Positions 51,520 to 60,540 of a DNA stretch of 64,000 nucleotides are shown here, piece after piece (positions within the stretch are counted from its first letter, which is position 1; each line of letters begins with the position of its first letter). The notes beneath the pieces were generated by a model. The model saw nothing but the letters and a program-made list of their open reading frames with translations, searched no databases and was not told the DNA's origin. Source of the DNA: Chryseobacterium sp. BLS98 (GTDB lineage Bacteria > Bacteroidota > Bacteroidia > Flavobacteriales > Weeksellaceae); assembly GCF_001045445.1 (NCBI RefSeq), contig NZ_LFNF01000004.1, positions 223,893-287,892 of the forward strand, read 5' to 3'. Made by a program: the position numbers and the translations under genes.

Positions 51520-53070
51520 ATGTCTAAAAAAGTAAAGGATTTCGGAATCGAAAAAACACTCAAAAACCTTGGTATTAAAGAAGAAAATAAGGGGACTTCA
51601 GTGGGCGGAAAATATTTTGCTTCGGGGAAAACAATAGAAAGTTTTTCTCCTGTAGATGGCAAGTTAATCGCTAAAATAAAGACTTCCGGAGAAAGTGATT
51701 ATGACAAAGTAATAGAGACGGCCCAGAAGGCGTTTCAGGAATTCAGATCTATCCCTGCACCTAAAAGAGGGGAGATCGTTAGACAGTTAGGTCAGAAATT
51801 AAGAGAATATAAAGATGACCTTGGAAAACTGGTTTCTTATGAAATGGGTAAATCTCTTCAGGAAGGCCTTGGAGAAGTTCAGGAAATGATTGATATCTGT
51901 GATTTCGCTGTAGGAGTTTCAAGACAGCTTCACGGTTATACGATGCACTCGGAAAGACCTGGTCACAGAATGTATGAGCAGTACCATCCGCTTGGTGTAG
52001 TCGGAATTATTACCGCTTTTAATTTTCCTGTTGCCGTTTGGGCATGGAATACCGCTTTAGCATGGATCTGCGGGAATGTTACCATCTGGAAGCCATCCGA
52101 AAAAACACCATTGTGTGCCATTGCATGTCAGAACATTATGGCTGAAGTATTAAAGGAGAACAATCTTGCTGAAGGTATTTCAAGCGTATTGGTTGCTGAT
52201 CATGAAATCGGGCAGAAACTGGTTGATGACAAGAGAGTTTCGTTAGTATCCTTCACGGGATCTACAAGAGTGGGAAGAATGGTATCTTCCAAAGTAGCGG
52301 AAAGATTCGGAAAATCCATCCTTGAATTGGGAGGAAATAATGCGATCATTATCTCTAAAGATGCCGATATCGATATGTCTATCATCGGAGCCGTTTTCGG
52401 AGCCGTAGGAACAGCCGGGCAAAGATGTACATCTACAAGAAGATTAATCATCCATGAAAGCGTTTACAATGAAGTGAAAAACAGACTGGTAAAAGCTTAC
52501 GGACAATTAAAAATAGGAAATCCGTTAGATGAAAACAACCATGTAGGACCGCTTATTGACGTAGACGCTGTTAACCAATATGAAGAAGCGATTAAAAAAT
52601 GTAAGAAAGAAGGAGGTAAATTTATCGTTGAAGGCGGTGTTTTAAGCGGAAAGGATTATGAATCCGGATGCTATGTAAAACCATGTATTGCAGAAGTTAA
52701 AAACTCTTACGAGATCGTTCAGCACGAAACTTTCGCACCTATTCTTTATTTGATCAAGTATAAAACATTAGACGAGGCTATCGCTATTCAGAATGATGTT
52801 CCACAGGGATTGTCATCTGCCATCATGACCCAGAACTTAAGAGAAGCAGAATTATTCCTTTCTCATGCAGGTTCAGACTGCGGTATTGCGAACGTGAACA
52901 TCGGAACTTCCGGTGCTGAAATCGGAGGTGCTTTCGGTGGTGAAAAAGAAACCGGAGGCGGAAGAGAATCTGGATCAGACGTTTGGAAATACTACATGAG
53001 AAGACAAACCAATACTATAAATTATACAACTCAACTTCCTTTAGCACAAGGGATTAAATTTGATTTGTAA
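51520..53070 (+). CDS. ALDH7-type aldehyde dehydrogenase (aminoadipate-semialdehyde dehydrogenase)
   Basis: This 516-residue enzyme has the ALDH catalytic residues Cys303 in GTAGQRCTSTRR and Glu269 in LELGGNNAI. The SFTGSTRVG NAD loop and the GEVQEMIDICDFAVGVSRQL helix are typical of the ALDH7/antiquitin branch. That branch oxidises L-2-aminoadipate 6-semialdehyde (in equilibrium with piperideine-6-carboxylate) to L-2-aminoadipate with NAD. The lysine 6-aminotransferase gene, which makes that substrate, follows 97 bp downstream, which strongly supports the assignment. A full-length gene with no oddities. Confidence 0.92.
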   Translation: MSKKVKDFGIEKTLKNLGIKEENKGTSVGGKYFASGKTIESFSPVDGKLIAKIKTSGESDYDKVIETAQKAFQEFRSIPAPKRGEIVRQLGQKLREYKDDLGKLVSYEMGKSLQEGLGEVQEMIDICDFAVGVSRQLHGYTMHSERPGHRMYEQYHPLGVVGIITAFNFPVAVWAWNTALAWICGNVTIWKPSEKTPLCAIACQNIMAEVLKENNLAEGISSVLVADHEIGQKLVDDKRVSLVSFTGSTRVGRMVSSKVAERFGKSILELGGNNAIIISKDADIDMSIIGAVFGAVGTAGQRCTSTRRLIIHESVYNEVKNRLVKAYGQLKIGNPLDENNHVGPLIDVDAVNQYEEAIKKCKKEGGKFIVEGGVLSGKDYESGCYVKPCIAEVKNSYEIVQHETFAPILYLIKYKTLDEAIAIQNDVPQGLSSAIMTQNLREAELFLSHAGSDCGIANVNIGTSGAEIGGAFGGEKETGGGRESGSDVWKYYMRRQTNTINYTTQLPLAQGIKFDL

Positions 53071-53167
53071 AAATTTGGTTTAAGTCAAAAAAAAAATCAA
53101 AAATTAATAACCTGAATGTTTAAGCTTTTAGCCATTCAATTTATTAGATCACACAACTATTTTAATT

Positions 53168-54493
53168 ATGGAACAAACAATTGATATAAAAGTAAATAAA
53201 GTAAAAGAAACCGTAGGAAGACACGTTTTGGCAGACGGCTTTGATTTTGTGATGGATATTGAAAAATCCCACGGATCATGGCTGTATGATAAGCTTACAG
53301 ATAGAGAATACCTCGATATGTTCTCTATGTTTGCATCCGCTTCTATAGGCTACAACCACCCTTATCTGGTAGAAAGATCCGAATGGCTGGGGAAAATGGC
53401 TGTGAACAAACCTACTTTGGCAGACGTCTATTCAGATGAATATGCCCACTTTCTGGAAGTTTTCGAAAGAGTGGTTATTCCTGAAGAACTGCAGTATGCT
53501 TTCTTTATTGAAGGGGGAACTTTAGGCGTTGAAAATGCAATGAAGGCATGCTTTGACTGGAAAACACGCAAAAATTTTGAAAAAGGACTTCAGACAGAAG
53601 CCGGAATCTGTATCCATTTCAGACAGGCATTCCACGGAAGAAGCGGTTATACTTTAAGCCTAACCAATACTTCCGACCCAAGAAAATATCAGTATTTCCC
53701 AATGTTTGAATGGCCGAGAATCTTAAACCCTAAGTTACATTTCCCAATTACAGAAGAGAATTTAGAAGAAACGATCAAAAACGAGAGACTTGCTTTGTTA
53801 CAGATCGAAGAAGCTATTCTGATGAATCCTGATAAAGTGGCTTGTATCATCATTGAGCCTATCCAGGCAGAAGGAGGAGACAATCATTTCAGAGACGAAT
53901 TCCTGATGGGCTTAAGAAAGCTGTGCGACCAGAATGAGATCTTACTGATCTTTGATGAAGTTCAGACCGGTATTGCCATCACAGGAAAAATGTGGGCATT
54001 CCAGCATTTTACCGCTAAACCGGATATCATTTCTTTCGGTAAGAAAGCACAGGTTTGCGGAGTTTTAGCCAATAAAGAAAAATTCGATCAGATTCCAAAT
54101 AACGTTTTCAGAGAAAGCTCAAGAATCAATTCTACCTTTGGAGGGAACTTTATCGATATGCTTCGTTTCCAGCTGGTAATGGAAGTAATCGAAAAAGAAA
54201 ACCTGGTTGAAAATGCAAGAGTGGTAGGCGACTATCTGTTGGAAAAGCTAAAAGAGCTGGCTCAGAAATATCCTGAAAAGATCTCAAATGCAAGAGGAAG
54301 AGGGTTGATGTGCGCCATTGACCTTCCTTCAACGGAGCAGAGAAATCACCTGATGAACGAGCTTTTCAAAGACGGACTCATCATCCTTTCGTGCGGGGAC
54401 CAGTCACTTCGTTTCAGACCCCACCTGAATGTTACCAGAGAAGAAATTCAGTTGGCTATGGATAAAATTGAAAATAATATTAATAAAATTTAA
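53168..54493 (+). CDS. lat: L-lysine 6-aminotransferase
   Basis: This 441-residue class III aminotransferase is the LAT type: YDKLTDREYLDMFSMFASASIGYNHP, FIEGGTLGVENAMKACFDWK, FRQAFHGRSGYTLSLTNT, LLIFDEVQTGI and the PLP lysine in SFGKKAQVCG (Lys292 or Lys293). LAT moves the epsilon-amino group of lysine to 2-oxoglutarate, giving 2-aminoadipate 6-semialdehyde and glutamate. With the ALDH7 enzyme upstream it forms a two-step route from lysine to 2-aminoadipate. In some actinomycetes LAT feeds beta-lactam synthesis, but nothing else here suggests that. Confidence 0.93.
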   Translation: MEQTIDIKVNKVKETVGRHVLADGFDFVMDIEKSHGSWLYDKLTDREYLDMFSMFASASIGYNHPYLVERSEWLGKMAVNKPTLADVYSDEYAHFLEVFERVVIPEELQYAFFIEGGTLGVENAMKACFDWKTRKNFEKGLQTEAGICIHFRQAFHGRSGYTLSLTNTSDPRKYQYFPMFEWPRILNPKLHFPITEENLEETIKNERLALLQIEEAILMNPDKVACIIIEPIQAEGGDNHFRDEFLMGLRKLCDQNEILLIFDEVQTGIAITGKMWAFQHFTAKPDIISFGKKAQVCGVLANKEKFDQIPNNVFRESSRINSTFGGNFIDMLRFQLVMEVIEKENLVENARVVGDYLLEKLKELAQKYPEKISNARGRGLMCAIDLPSTEQRNHLMNELFKDGLIILSCGDQSLRFRPHLNVTREEIQLAMDKIENNINKI

Positions 54494-54555
54494 AACCAAA
54501 GATTTGTAATTTTAAAAAAAACATTGTACATTTAGATACTCAAACGATATAGAAT

Positions 54556-54786
54556 ATGGAAAGAAGTACGAGAGTATCGGTTTTTGAAAGTGATAAACCT
54601 TCAGAAATCCAGCTAATAAAGTCTAAATTGGATGATGCCCAAATTACAAATAGCGTCGAAAACAGTTATCTTACCTTTACGACAACGCCTACCGCAACGT
54701 CGTTGAAAATTATGGTAAAACTGGAAGACGAGAAGAATGCATTTAAAGTGATAGATGCTTATCTTCAGCAAAGCGAAAATCAATAA
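54556..54786 (+). CDS. DUF2007-like small protein
   Basis: This 76-residue protein matches the DUF2007 (putative signal-transducing protein) pattern: an opening VSVFESDKPSEIQLIKSKLDDAQI, a central beta part, and a final IMVKLEDEKNAFKVIDAYLQQ. It is soluble, has no cysteines, and its function is unknown. It lies 62 bp after lat on the same strand and is followed by its own terminator, so it may be co-transcribed with the lysine genes. Confidence 0.75.
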   Translation: MERSTRVSVFESDKPSEIQLIKSKLDDAQITNSVENSYLTFTTTPTATSLKIMVKLEDEKNAFKVIDAYLQQSENQ

Positions 54787-54820
54787 AACAATTTCATAAT
54801 TTTAAATTTTACTACTTCGA

Positions 54821-54857
54821 ACCGAAAATTAATTTTAATTAGTTTTCGGTTTTTTGG
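54821..54857 (+). terminator. Terminator after the DUF2007 gene
   Basis: A 12-to-13-bp stem with one mismatch (54821-54834 with 54837-54850) is followed by TTTTTTGG. Confidence 0.8.
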
Positions 54858-54871
54858 TTCAATTAAATAAT

Positions 54872-55025
54872 CATTAAAAATTAAAAGATTAAAGAATTAA
54901 AATACAGATTCTTAGATATTCAATAGGGGTAGGCTTCAGCCCGCTTGAATAATAGATCACAATAAGCTTTAGCCAAACTTAAAAACAGGAGAATTATACA
55001 CACTCTAATTAATCTTTTAATTTAA
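54872..55025. repeat. Long palindromic element before the GNAT gene
   Basis: AAATTAAAAGATTAA at 54878-54892 is repeated inverted and exact at 55009-55023, a 15-bp arm with a 116-nt loop. Inside the loop GGCTTCAGCC (54932-54941) can fold on itself and the word AGGCTTCAGCC recurs as AAGCTTTAGCC at 54964-54974. The right arm lies just before the GNAT start. Confidence 0.65.
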
Positions 55026-55039
55026 CAATCCACACAACA

Positions 55040-55552
55040 ATGAATTCAGAGACACAACTAAGAAAAGCAGAAATAGAGGACAGGGATATTATTTGGGGAA
55101 TAATCCAGCAGTCCATCGAAAGAAGGAAGCAGGACGGAAGTACGCAATGGCAGAATGGTTATCCCAATTTGGGAACCGTGGAAAGCGATATTGCAAAAGG
55201 CTTTGGATATGTTCTTACTGTTGATGGGGAAATTGCAGTATATGCAGCCCTTATTTTAAATGATGAGCCAGCCTACAGTACCATCGAAGGGGCCTGGCTG
55301 AGCGACGGAGAATTTGTTGTTGTCCATAGGGTGGCCGTTGACGAAAAATTTGCAGGACAAGGATTGGTGAAAAAACTTTTTGACCATATTGAAGATTTTA
55401 CAAAATCTCACGGAATTCAAAGTATAAAAGTAGATACCAATTATGATAATCTGGCCATGCTGAAAATCCTTGAAAGCAAAGGTTATTCCTATTGTGGTGA
55501 AGTACTTTTGGCGGGGGGAATGAGAAAGGCCTATGAGAAGATTATAATTTAA
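55040..55552 (+). CDS. GNAT family N-acetyltransferase
   Basis: This 170-residue protein has the GNAT pattern: LRKAEIEDRDIIWGIIQQSI at the start, VVHRVAVDEKFAGQGLVKKLFDHIEDF (acetyl-CoA loop, GQGLVKK) and a C-terminal KVDTNYDNLAMLKILESKGYSYCGEV. The substrate is unknown; the layout is of the general small-molecule or protein acetyltransferase kind. It stands between the palindromic element and the promoter of the efflux operon and is probably a single-gene transcript. Confidence 0.82.
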   Translation: MNSETQLRKAEIEDRDIIWGIIQQSIERRKQDGSTQWQNGYPNLGTVESDIAKGFGYVLTVDGEIAVYAALILNDEPAYSTIEGAWLSDGEFVVVHRVAVDEKFAGQGLVKKLFDHIEDFTKSHGIQSIKVDTNYDNLAMLKILESKGYSYCGEVLLAGGMRKAYEKIII

Positions 55553-55625
55553 GGCAAAAGTTAAATCAACTATCATTGAATTTTTAAAAGAGTCTGTATT
55601 TATAAACTCTATCATGTTTGTTCGT

Positions 55626-55640
55626 TTAGTTCTGAACTAA
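55626..55640. promoter_or_regulatory. Palindromic operator of the GbsR/MarR-type regulator
   Basis: TTAGTTCTGAACTAA is a perfect 15-bp palindrome placed directly upstream of the -7 element at 55645-55652, where a bound repressor would block the promoter. Confidence 0.65.
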
Positions 55641-55644
55641 TTTC

Positions 55645-55652
55645 TACTTTTG
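55645..55652 (+). promoter_or_regulatory. Promoter (-7 element) of the efflux operon
   Basis: TACTTTTG matches TAnnTTTG, 16 bp before the regulator ATG at 55669. A TTTG lies 24 bp further upstream (55617-55620), a little longer than the usual spacing. Confidence 0.55.
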
Positions 55653-55668
55653 TCAAAATTTTTATATT

Positions 55669-56124
55669 ATGCACCAAAGTATAGAAATTGATGAAAAAAT
55701 ATTTCAGGATGCCGTGAAATTTTACGGCACCGTTTTCAACCTACCGCCTTTAGCTTCAAAGATTTATGCCTACCTGCTTTTCGATTATGAAAAAGTAGGA
55801 ATTACCTTTGATGAATTTGTTGAAGTACTCTGTGCGAGTAAAAGCTCTGTATCTACAAGCATTTCACTGCTCTTGAATGCACAGCTCATCATCGATCACA
55901 ACAAAATGGATGAACGGAAACGGTATTTTTTCATCAATGACGAGTACAAGAAAATCAGATTTGAAAAGATCGTTCAGAAAATGAAAGACGAACTCAAACT
56001 ACTCGATGACCTGAACAGCTTTAAAAAAAATCAGGACAACGAATACAACGAACGAATAGAAGCTTACAAAGCACTTTTATACAAAAACATAGAAAATATT
56101 CAGGAATCTCTTAATAAACTTTAA
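55669..56124 (+). CDS. GbsR/MarR-type transcriptional regulator of the RND operon
   Basis: This 151-residue protein has a winged helix (LPPLASKIYAYLLFDYEKVGITFDEFVEVLCASKSSVSTSISLLLNAQLI), whose SKSSVSTSISLL recognition helix is that of the GbsR-like branch. A long C-terminal coiled tail follows (IRFEKIVQKMKDELKLLDDLNSFKK). It begins the operon with the adaptor, RND pump and outer membrane factor, and its stop is one base from the next start. I infer that it represses the operon through the palindrome in its promoter. Confidence 0.82.
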   Translation: MHQSIEIDEKIFQDAVKFYGTVFNLPPLASKIYAYLLFDYEKVGITFDEFVEVLCASKSSVSTSISLLLNAQLIIDHNKMDERKRYFFINDEYKKIRFEKIVQKMKDELKLLDDLNSFKKNQDNEYNERIEAYKALLYKNIENIQESLNKL

Positions 56125-56125
56125 A

Positions 56126-57310
56126 ATGAATAATAAGCTAGTTATACTTTCTATTGCAGCGCTTTCACTGACAGCCTGCAAAAAAGAAGCTCCAAAACAG
56201 GATGGTCCGAAACCTTACCCTGTAGTGTCTGTGGAGTCAAAAAATATAGTGGGCTATCAGACCTTTCCGGCTACCATCCAGGGAAGGGTGAACAATGATG
56301 TCCGGGCAAAAATACAGGGATATATTACCCAGGTGCTCGTAGACGAAGGGCAGTATGTTACCAAAGGACAGCCGCTGTTCCGTCTTGAAACCAATATCCT
56401 GACCGAAAATGCTGCCGCTTCCAAAGCCGGAATCGGGGCTGCAGAATCTAATATTGCAGCAGCACAGGCCTCTGTAAATGCAGCACAGGTGGAAGTCAAC
56501 AAACTGAAACCTCTTGTTCAGAAAAACATCATCAGCAATGTACAGCTGCAGACGGCTCAGGCCAACCTGGCACAGGCCCAGGCTCAGCTGCAGCAGGCTA
56601 CCGCGGCAAAAAGACAGGCTGTTGCCAATTATAAAGGAGTAGAAGCCAATATCGAATATTCTATCATCCGTGCTCCTATTTCAGGAGTAATCGGAAGACT
56701 TCCATTAAAAGTAGGAAGTTTGGTGGGACCTACTGATCAGACTGCCTTAACAACAATTTCTGATACTTCTGAAATTTTCGCCTATTTCTCAATGAATGAA
56801 AAAGAATATTTTGATTTCCTTGAAAAATCTCCGGGAGCATCTATGCCTGAAAAGATCAAAAACCTTCCGATGGTAGAGCTTCAGCTGGCTAATGGAAGCC
56901 TTTATCCTGAAAAAGGAAGAATTGAGGCTATTACCGGGCAGATTGATCCTACAACAGGTACCATACAGTTCAGAGTAGCTTTTACCAATGCTCAGAAATT
57001 ATTGAGTAACGGTAACAGCGGAACAATAAGATTCCCACAACATTACGATAATGTATTGGTTGTGCCGGAAAGTGCAACTTACGAGCAGCAGGGTATTGTT
57101 TACGTTTACAAAGTAGAAAAGGATACTGCTAAAAATGTGGTTGTTAATGTGATCGACAGAATAGATAATCTTGCGCTTATAAAATCTGGTGTCAACAAAG
57201 GAGAAGTTATTGTTGCAGCAGGTATTGGAGGGTTAAAGCCGGGAACAGCCGTTAAAAAGAAGCCTGTAAAAATGGATAGCCTTGTTCAATCAATAAAACC
57301 GAAATTCTAA
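56126..57310 (+). CDS. RND efflux membrane-fusion (periplasmic adaptor) lipoprotein
   Basis: This 394-residue protein has a lipobox (SLTAC, Cys18) and the biotinyl-lipoyl-like half (VRAKIQGYITQVLVDEGQYVTKGQPLFRLET). A long alanine/glutamine-rich hairpin follows (about residues 95-180), then the second lipoyl half (IRAPISGVIGRLPLKVGSLVG) and the beta-barrel region. This is the HlyD/AcrA adaptor architecture. It bridges the inner-membrane pump to the TolC-like channel. It sits in the order regulator, adaptor, pump, channel, with gaps of only one or two bases to its neighbours upstream and downstream. Confidence 0.92.
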   Translation: MNNKLVILSIAALSLTACKKEAPKQDGPKPYPVVSVESKNIVGYQTFPATIQGRVNNDVRAKIQGYITQVLVDEGQYVTKGQPLFRLETNILTENAAASKAGIGAAESNIAAAQASVNAAQVEVNKLKPLVQKNIISNVQLQTAQANLAQAQAQLQQATAAKRQAVANYKGVEANIEYSIIRAPISGVIGRLPLKVGSLVGPTDQTALTTISDTSEIFAYFSMNEKEYFDFLEKSPGASMPEKIKNLPMVELQLANGSLYPEKGRIEAITGQIDPTTGTIQFRVAFTNAQKLLSNGNSGTIRFPQHYDNVLVVPESATYEQQGIVYVYKVEKDTAKNVVVNVIDRIDNLALIKSGVNKGEVIVAAGIGGLKPGTAVKKKPVKMDSLVQSIKPKF

Positions 57311-57311
57311 A

Positions 57312-60300
57312 ATGATTAAAAATTTTATAAACCGACCGGTTTTATCCACCGTAATATCAATTCTGATTGTTATTCTCGGGGTGTTGGGATTGATATCGCT
57401 GCCGGTTACCCAGTATCCGGACATTGCGCCACCTACCGTAAGTGTATCCGCAAACTATACCGGAGCCAATGCGGAAACGGTGATGAAAAGTGTTGTAGTA
57501 CCTCTTGAAGAACAGATTAACGGGGTAGAAGGAATGGACTATATTACTTCCAGTGCCGGAAACGACGGTTCTGCCCAGATCCAGGTTTTCTTTAAGCAGG
57601 GAATAGACCCGGATATTGCAGCCGTAAACGTACAGAACCGTGTAGCAAGAGCAACGCCGCTTCTTCCTTCCGAAGTAACCCGTTCAGGGGTAGTTACCCA
57701 GAAGCAGCAGACCAGTGCCCTGATGTATATGTCTTTCTATTCGGAGAATAAAGACCTGGATGATGTATACCTTCAGAACTTCCTGAATATCAATATTATT
57801 CCGAATCTTAAAAGGATTAACGGTGTAGGGGATGCCAACGTTTTCGGAGGTAAGAACTACTCCATGAGAATCTGGCTGGATCCTGCAAAAATGGCAGCCT
57901 ACAGCATAACACCTACGGATGTTACCAATGCCATCAACGAACAGAGTAGAGAGGCAGCCGCAGGTTCTATCGGACAGAACAGCGGAAGTTCTTTTGAATA
58001 TATCATCAAATATGTAGGTAAATTCAATGATAAGGAGCAGTATGATAACATTATCATCAAATCCCTTGGTGACGGACAGAATTTAATGCTGAAAGATGTA
58101 GCCAAAGTAGAGCTGGCAGGCCAGTCTTACACAGGAATCGGGGAAAACGGAAACAATCCGTCCATCAGTATGGGGATATTCCAGACTCCGGGTTCCAATG
58201 CCCAGGAGATCATTAAAAACATTAAAACTTACCTGAAATCAGCGGAAGGAACTTTTCCACAGGGAATTAAATATACCTTCAACTTTGACACCAATGAATT
58301 CCTTGAAGCTTCTATCGACAAGGTAGTACATACTCTGATCGAAGCCTTCATTCTTGTATTTATTGTTGTATATATATTCCTTCAGGACTTCAGATCTACC
58401 CTGATTCCGGCCATTGCGGTTCCGGTATCTATTGTGGGAGCTTTCTTCTTCCTGAATTTATTCGGATACTCATTAAACCTGTTAACTTTATTTGCATTGG
58501 TACTTGCGATTGGTATTGTGGTGGATGACGCCATCGTCGTCGTCGAGGCTGTCCATGCGAAGATGGAGCATGGTATTTCCGATGCGAAAAGAGCAACTGT
58601 AGAAGCAATGGATGAGATCACAGGAGCGATTATCTCTATTACTTTGGTAATGGCGGCTGTATTTATTCCTGTAACATTCATTACAGGTCCTACAGGAGTA
58701 TTCTACCAGCAGTTTGGAATTACTTTGATTATAGCGATTATCATTTCTGCAATCAACGCCCTGACGCTGAGCCCGGTTTTATGTTCACTATTTTTAAAGC
58801 CTCATGCAGAGCATCATAAAGAATACAGCAAACTTAATTTTCTTCAGAAATTCTTCTATAAATTCAATATTGCTTTCAAAACAACCACTGAGCGTTATGG
58901 AAGAGGATTTGTATTCCTGCTGAGACATAAATGGGTAACCCTAATCATCTTCGCGGTGACCGGAGGTATTTTATTCTGGGCGAGCAGTACCATGAAAAAA
59001 GGTTTTGTACCTACAGAAGACAGAGGAATTATCTTTACAGATGTTCAGCTTCCTCCGGGGGCTTCTATGGAAAGAACGTATAATGCTTTAAAAACACTTC
59101 AGGCCAAAGCTTTAAAAGTTCCGGGAGTACAGAATGTAACGATTTCTACCGGTAGAGGATTCTTATCAGGAAACGGAAGTAACAATGGTCTTGCCTTTGT
59201 TAAGCTGAAGCCTTTTGAAGAAAGGAAAAAAGACGGCCAGACTTCTGATGATATTACCAAAAAGCTATTTGGAATTGTAGGATCTGTTCCCGATGCCAAA
59301 GTGGTATTTTTCCAGCCGCCAAGTGTACCTGGTTTTGGTAACAGTGCCGGTTTTGAGATGGTACTTTTGGATAAGTCAGGAGGAGAGTATGCAGATCTGG
59401 ATAACAAAACCAATGAATTCATCGGGAAACTGATGGAAAGACCTGAAATAGAATTTGCCCAGACTTCATTCAACACAAAATATCCTCAGTACCAGATGGA
59501 GATCAATGTTCCTCTGACCAAGCAGCTTGGAGTTTCCGTAAGTGATATCCTGGCCACCATGCAGGGCTACATCGGAGGGATCTATACCGCTGACTTTACC
59601 AAATACGGGAAACAGTTCAGAGTAATGGTACAGGCACTTCCTGAAAACAGAAAAAACATTGAAAACCTGAATGAATTATATGTAAGAACCGGTTCAGGAA
59701 TTATGTCTCCGATTTCACAGTTCGTTACGTTGAAAAAAGCATATGGACCTCAGTCGGTAAGCCGTTATAACCTGTTTACGTCCGTAAAAGTAACGGGAGC
59801 TAACTCTGCAGGATACAGTTCCGGAGATGCTATTACTGCTGTACAGCAGGTAGCAAGTGAAACACTGAACCAGAATTATGCGGTAGAATTTACCGGACTA
59901 ACCAGAGAAGAATTGAATTCAGGATCCCAAACGCTTCTGATTTTCGGATTAAGTTTGATCTTTGTTTATTTTATTCTTTCTGCCCAGTATGAAAGTTATA
60001 TCCTTCCGCTGATCGTAGTTATTTCTCTTCCTCTAGGGGTAATGGGAGCTTATTTCGGACAGAAAATTATGGGCTTAGAGAACAATATTTACTTTCAGAT
60101 TGCCCTGATCATGCTCGTTGGGTTACTGGCGAAAAATGCGATTCTTATTGTTGAATTTGCGGTCCAGCGAAGACATCATGGGGAAACCATTGTCATGTCT
60201 GCCATTAATGCGGCTAAAGCCAGGATAAGACCAATTCTGATGACTTCATTTGCTTTCATTTTCGGTTTATTACCGTTGGTTCTTGCAAGCGGAATCGGTG

Positions 60301-60458
60301 CGGTAGGGAACAGATCTATTGCAACGGGTGCGGCAATCGGACTATTGATAGGAACTATTTTAGGATTATTTGTAATTCCTGTACTGTATGTGATTTTTGA
60401 AACACTTCAGGAAAAAATTAAACCTATTAAGAAAGAAGATATCAGTTTAGCAGAATAA
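57312..60458 (+). CDS. RND efflux pump, HAE1 (AcrB-like) permease
   Basis: This 1048-residue protein is a full-length RND pump: two repeats, each with a first membrane segment, large periplasmic loop and five further segments. It starts MIKNFINRPVLSTVISILIVILGVL. The proton-relay aspartates are in GIVVDDAIVVVEAVHAKM and the second-half lysine in LLAKNAILIVEFAV. It uses the proton gradient to expel drugs or other amphiphiles through the adaptor and the TolC-like channel. The substrate range is not readable from sequence. Confidence 0.94.
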   Translation: MIKNFINRPVLSTVISILIVILGVLGLISLPVTQYPDIAPPTVSVSANYTGANAETVMKSVVVPLEEQINGVEGMDYITSSAGNDGSAQIQVFFKQGIDPDIAAVNVQNRVARATPLLPSEVTRSGVVTQKQQTSALMYMSFYSENKDLDDVYLQNFLNINIIPNLKRINGVGDANVFGGKNYSMRIWLDPAKMAAYSITPTDVTNAINEQSREAAAGSIGQNSGSSFEYIIKYVGKFNDKEQYDNIIIKSLGDGQNLMLKDVAKVELAGQSYTGIGENGNNPSISMGIFQTPGSNAQEIIKNIKTYLKSAEGTFPQGIKYTFNFDTNEFLEASIDKVVHTLIEAFILVFIVVYIFLQDFRSTLIPAIAVPVSIVGAFFFLNLFGYSLNLLTLFALVLAIGIVVDDAIVVVEAVHAKMEHGISDAKRATVEAMDEITGAIISITLVMAAVFIPVTFITGPTGVFYQQFGITLIIAIIISAINALTLSPVLCSLFLKPHAEHHKEYSKLNFLQKFFYKFNIAFKTTTERYGRGFVFLLRHKWVTLIIFAVTGGILFWASSTMKKGFVPTEDRGIIFTDVQLPPGASMERTYNALKTLQAKALKVPGVQNVTISTGRGFLSGNGSNNGLAFVKLKPFEERKKDGQTSDDITKKLFGIVGSVPDAKVVFFQPPSVPGFGNSAGFEMVLLDKSGGEYADLDNKTNEFIGKLMERPEIEFAQTSFNTKYPQYQMEINVPLTKQLGVSVSDILATMQGYIGGIYTADFTKYGKQFRVMVQALPENRKNIENLNELYVRTGSGIMSPISQFVTLKKAYGPQSVSRYNLFTSVKVTGANSAGYSSGDAITAVQQVASETLNQNYAVEFTGLTREELNSGSQTLLIFGLSLIFVYFILSAQYESYILPLIVVISLPLGVMGAYFGQKIMGLENNIYFQIALIMLVGLLAKNAILIVEFAVQRRHHGETIVMSAINAAKARIRPILMTSFAFIFGLLPLVLASGIGAVGNRSIATGAAIGLLIGTILGLFVIPVLYVIFETLQEKIKPIKKEDISLAE

Positions 60459-60460
60459 AA

Positions 60461-60526
60461 TTAAGGTTCAGGAATCGGAAGCTGGTTTTTCACATCTAAA
60501 ACCACTTCTGATTCCGAACTCTAACT
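60461..60526. repeat. Imperfect palindrome between RND pump and channel genes
   Basis: TTCAGGAATCGGAAGCTGGTTTT pairs with the stretch reading AAAACCACTTCTGATTCCGAAC, about 20 matches with single-base bulges, around a loop of about 10 nt. It lies inside the operon and could slow RNA decay or lower channel expression. Confidence 0.65.
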
Positions 60527-60540
60527 TCTAATTAAAACAA

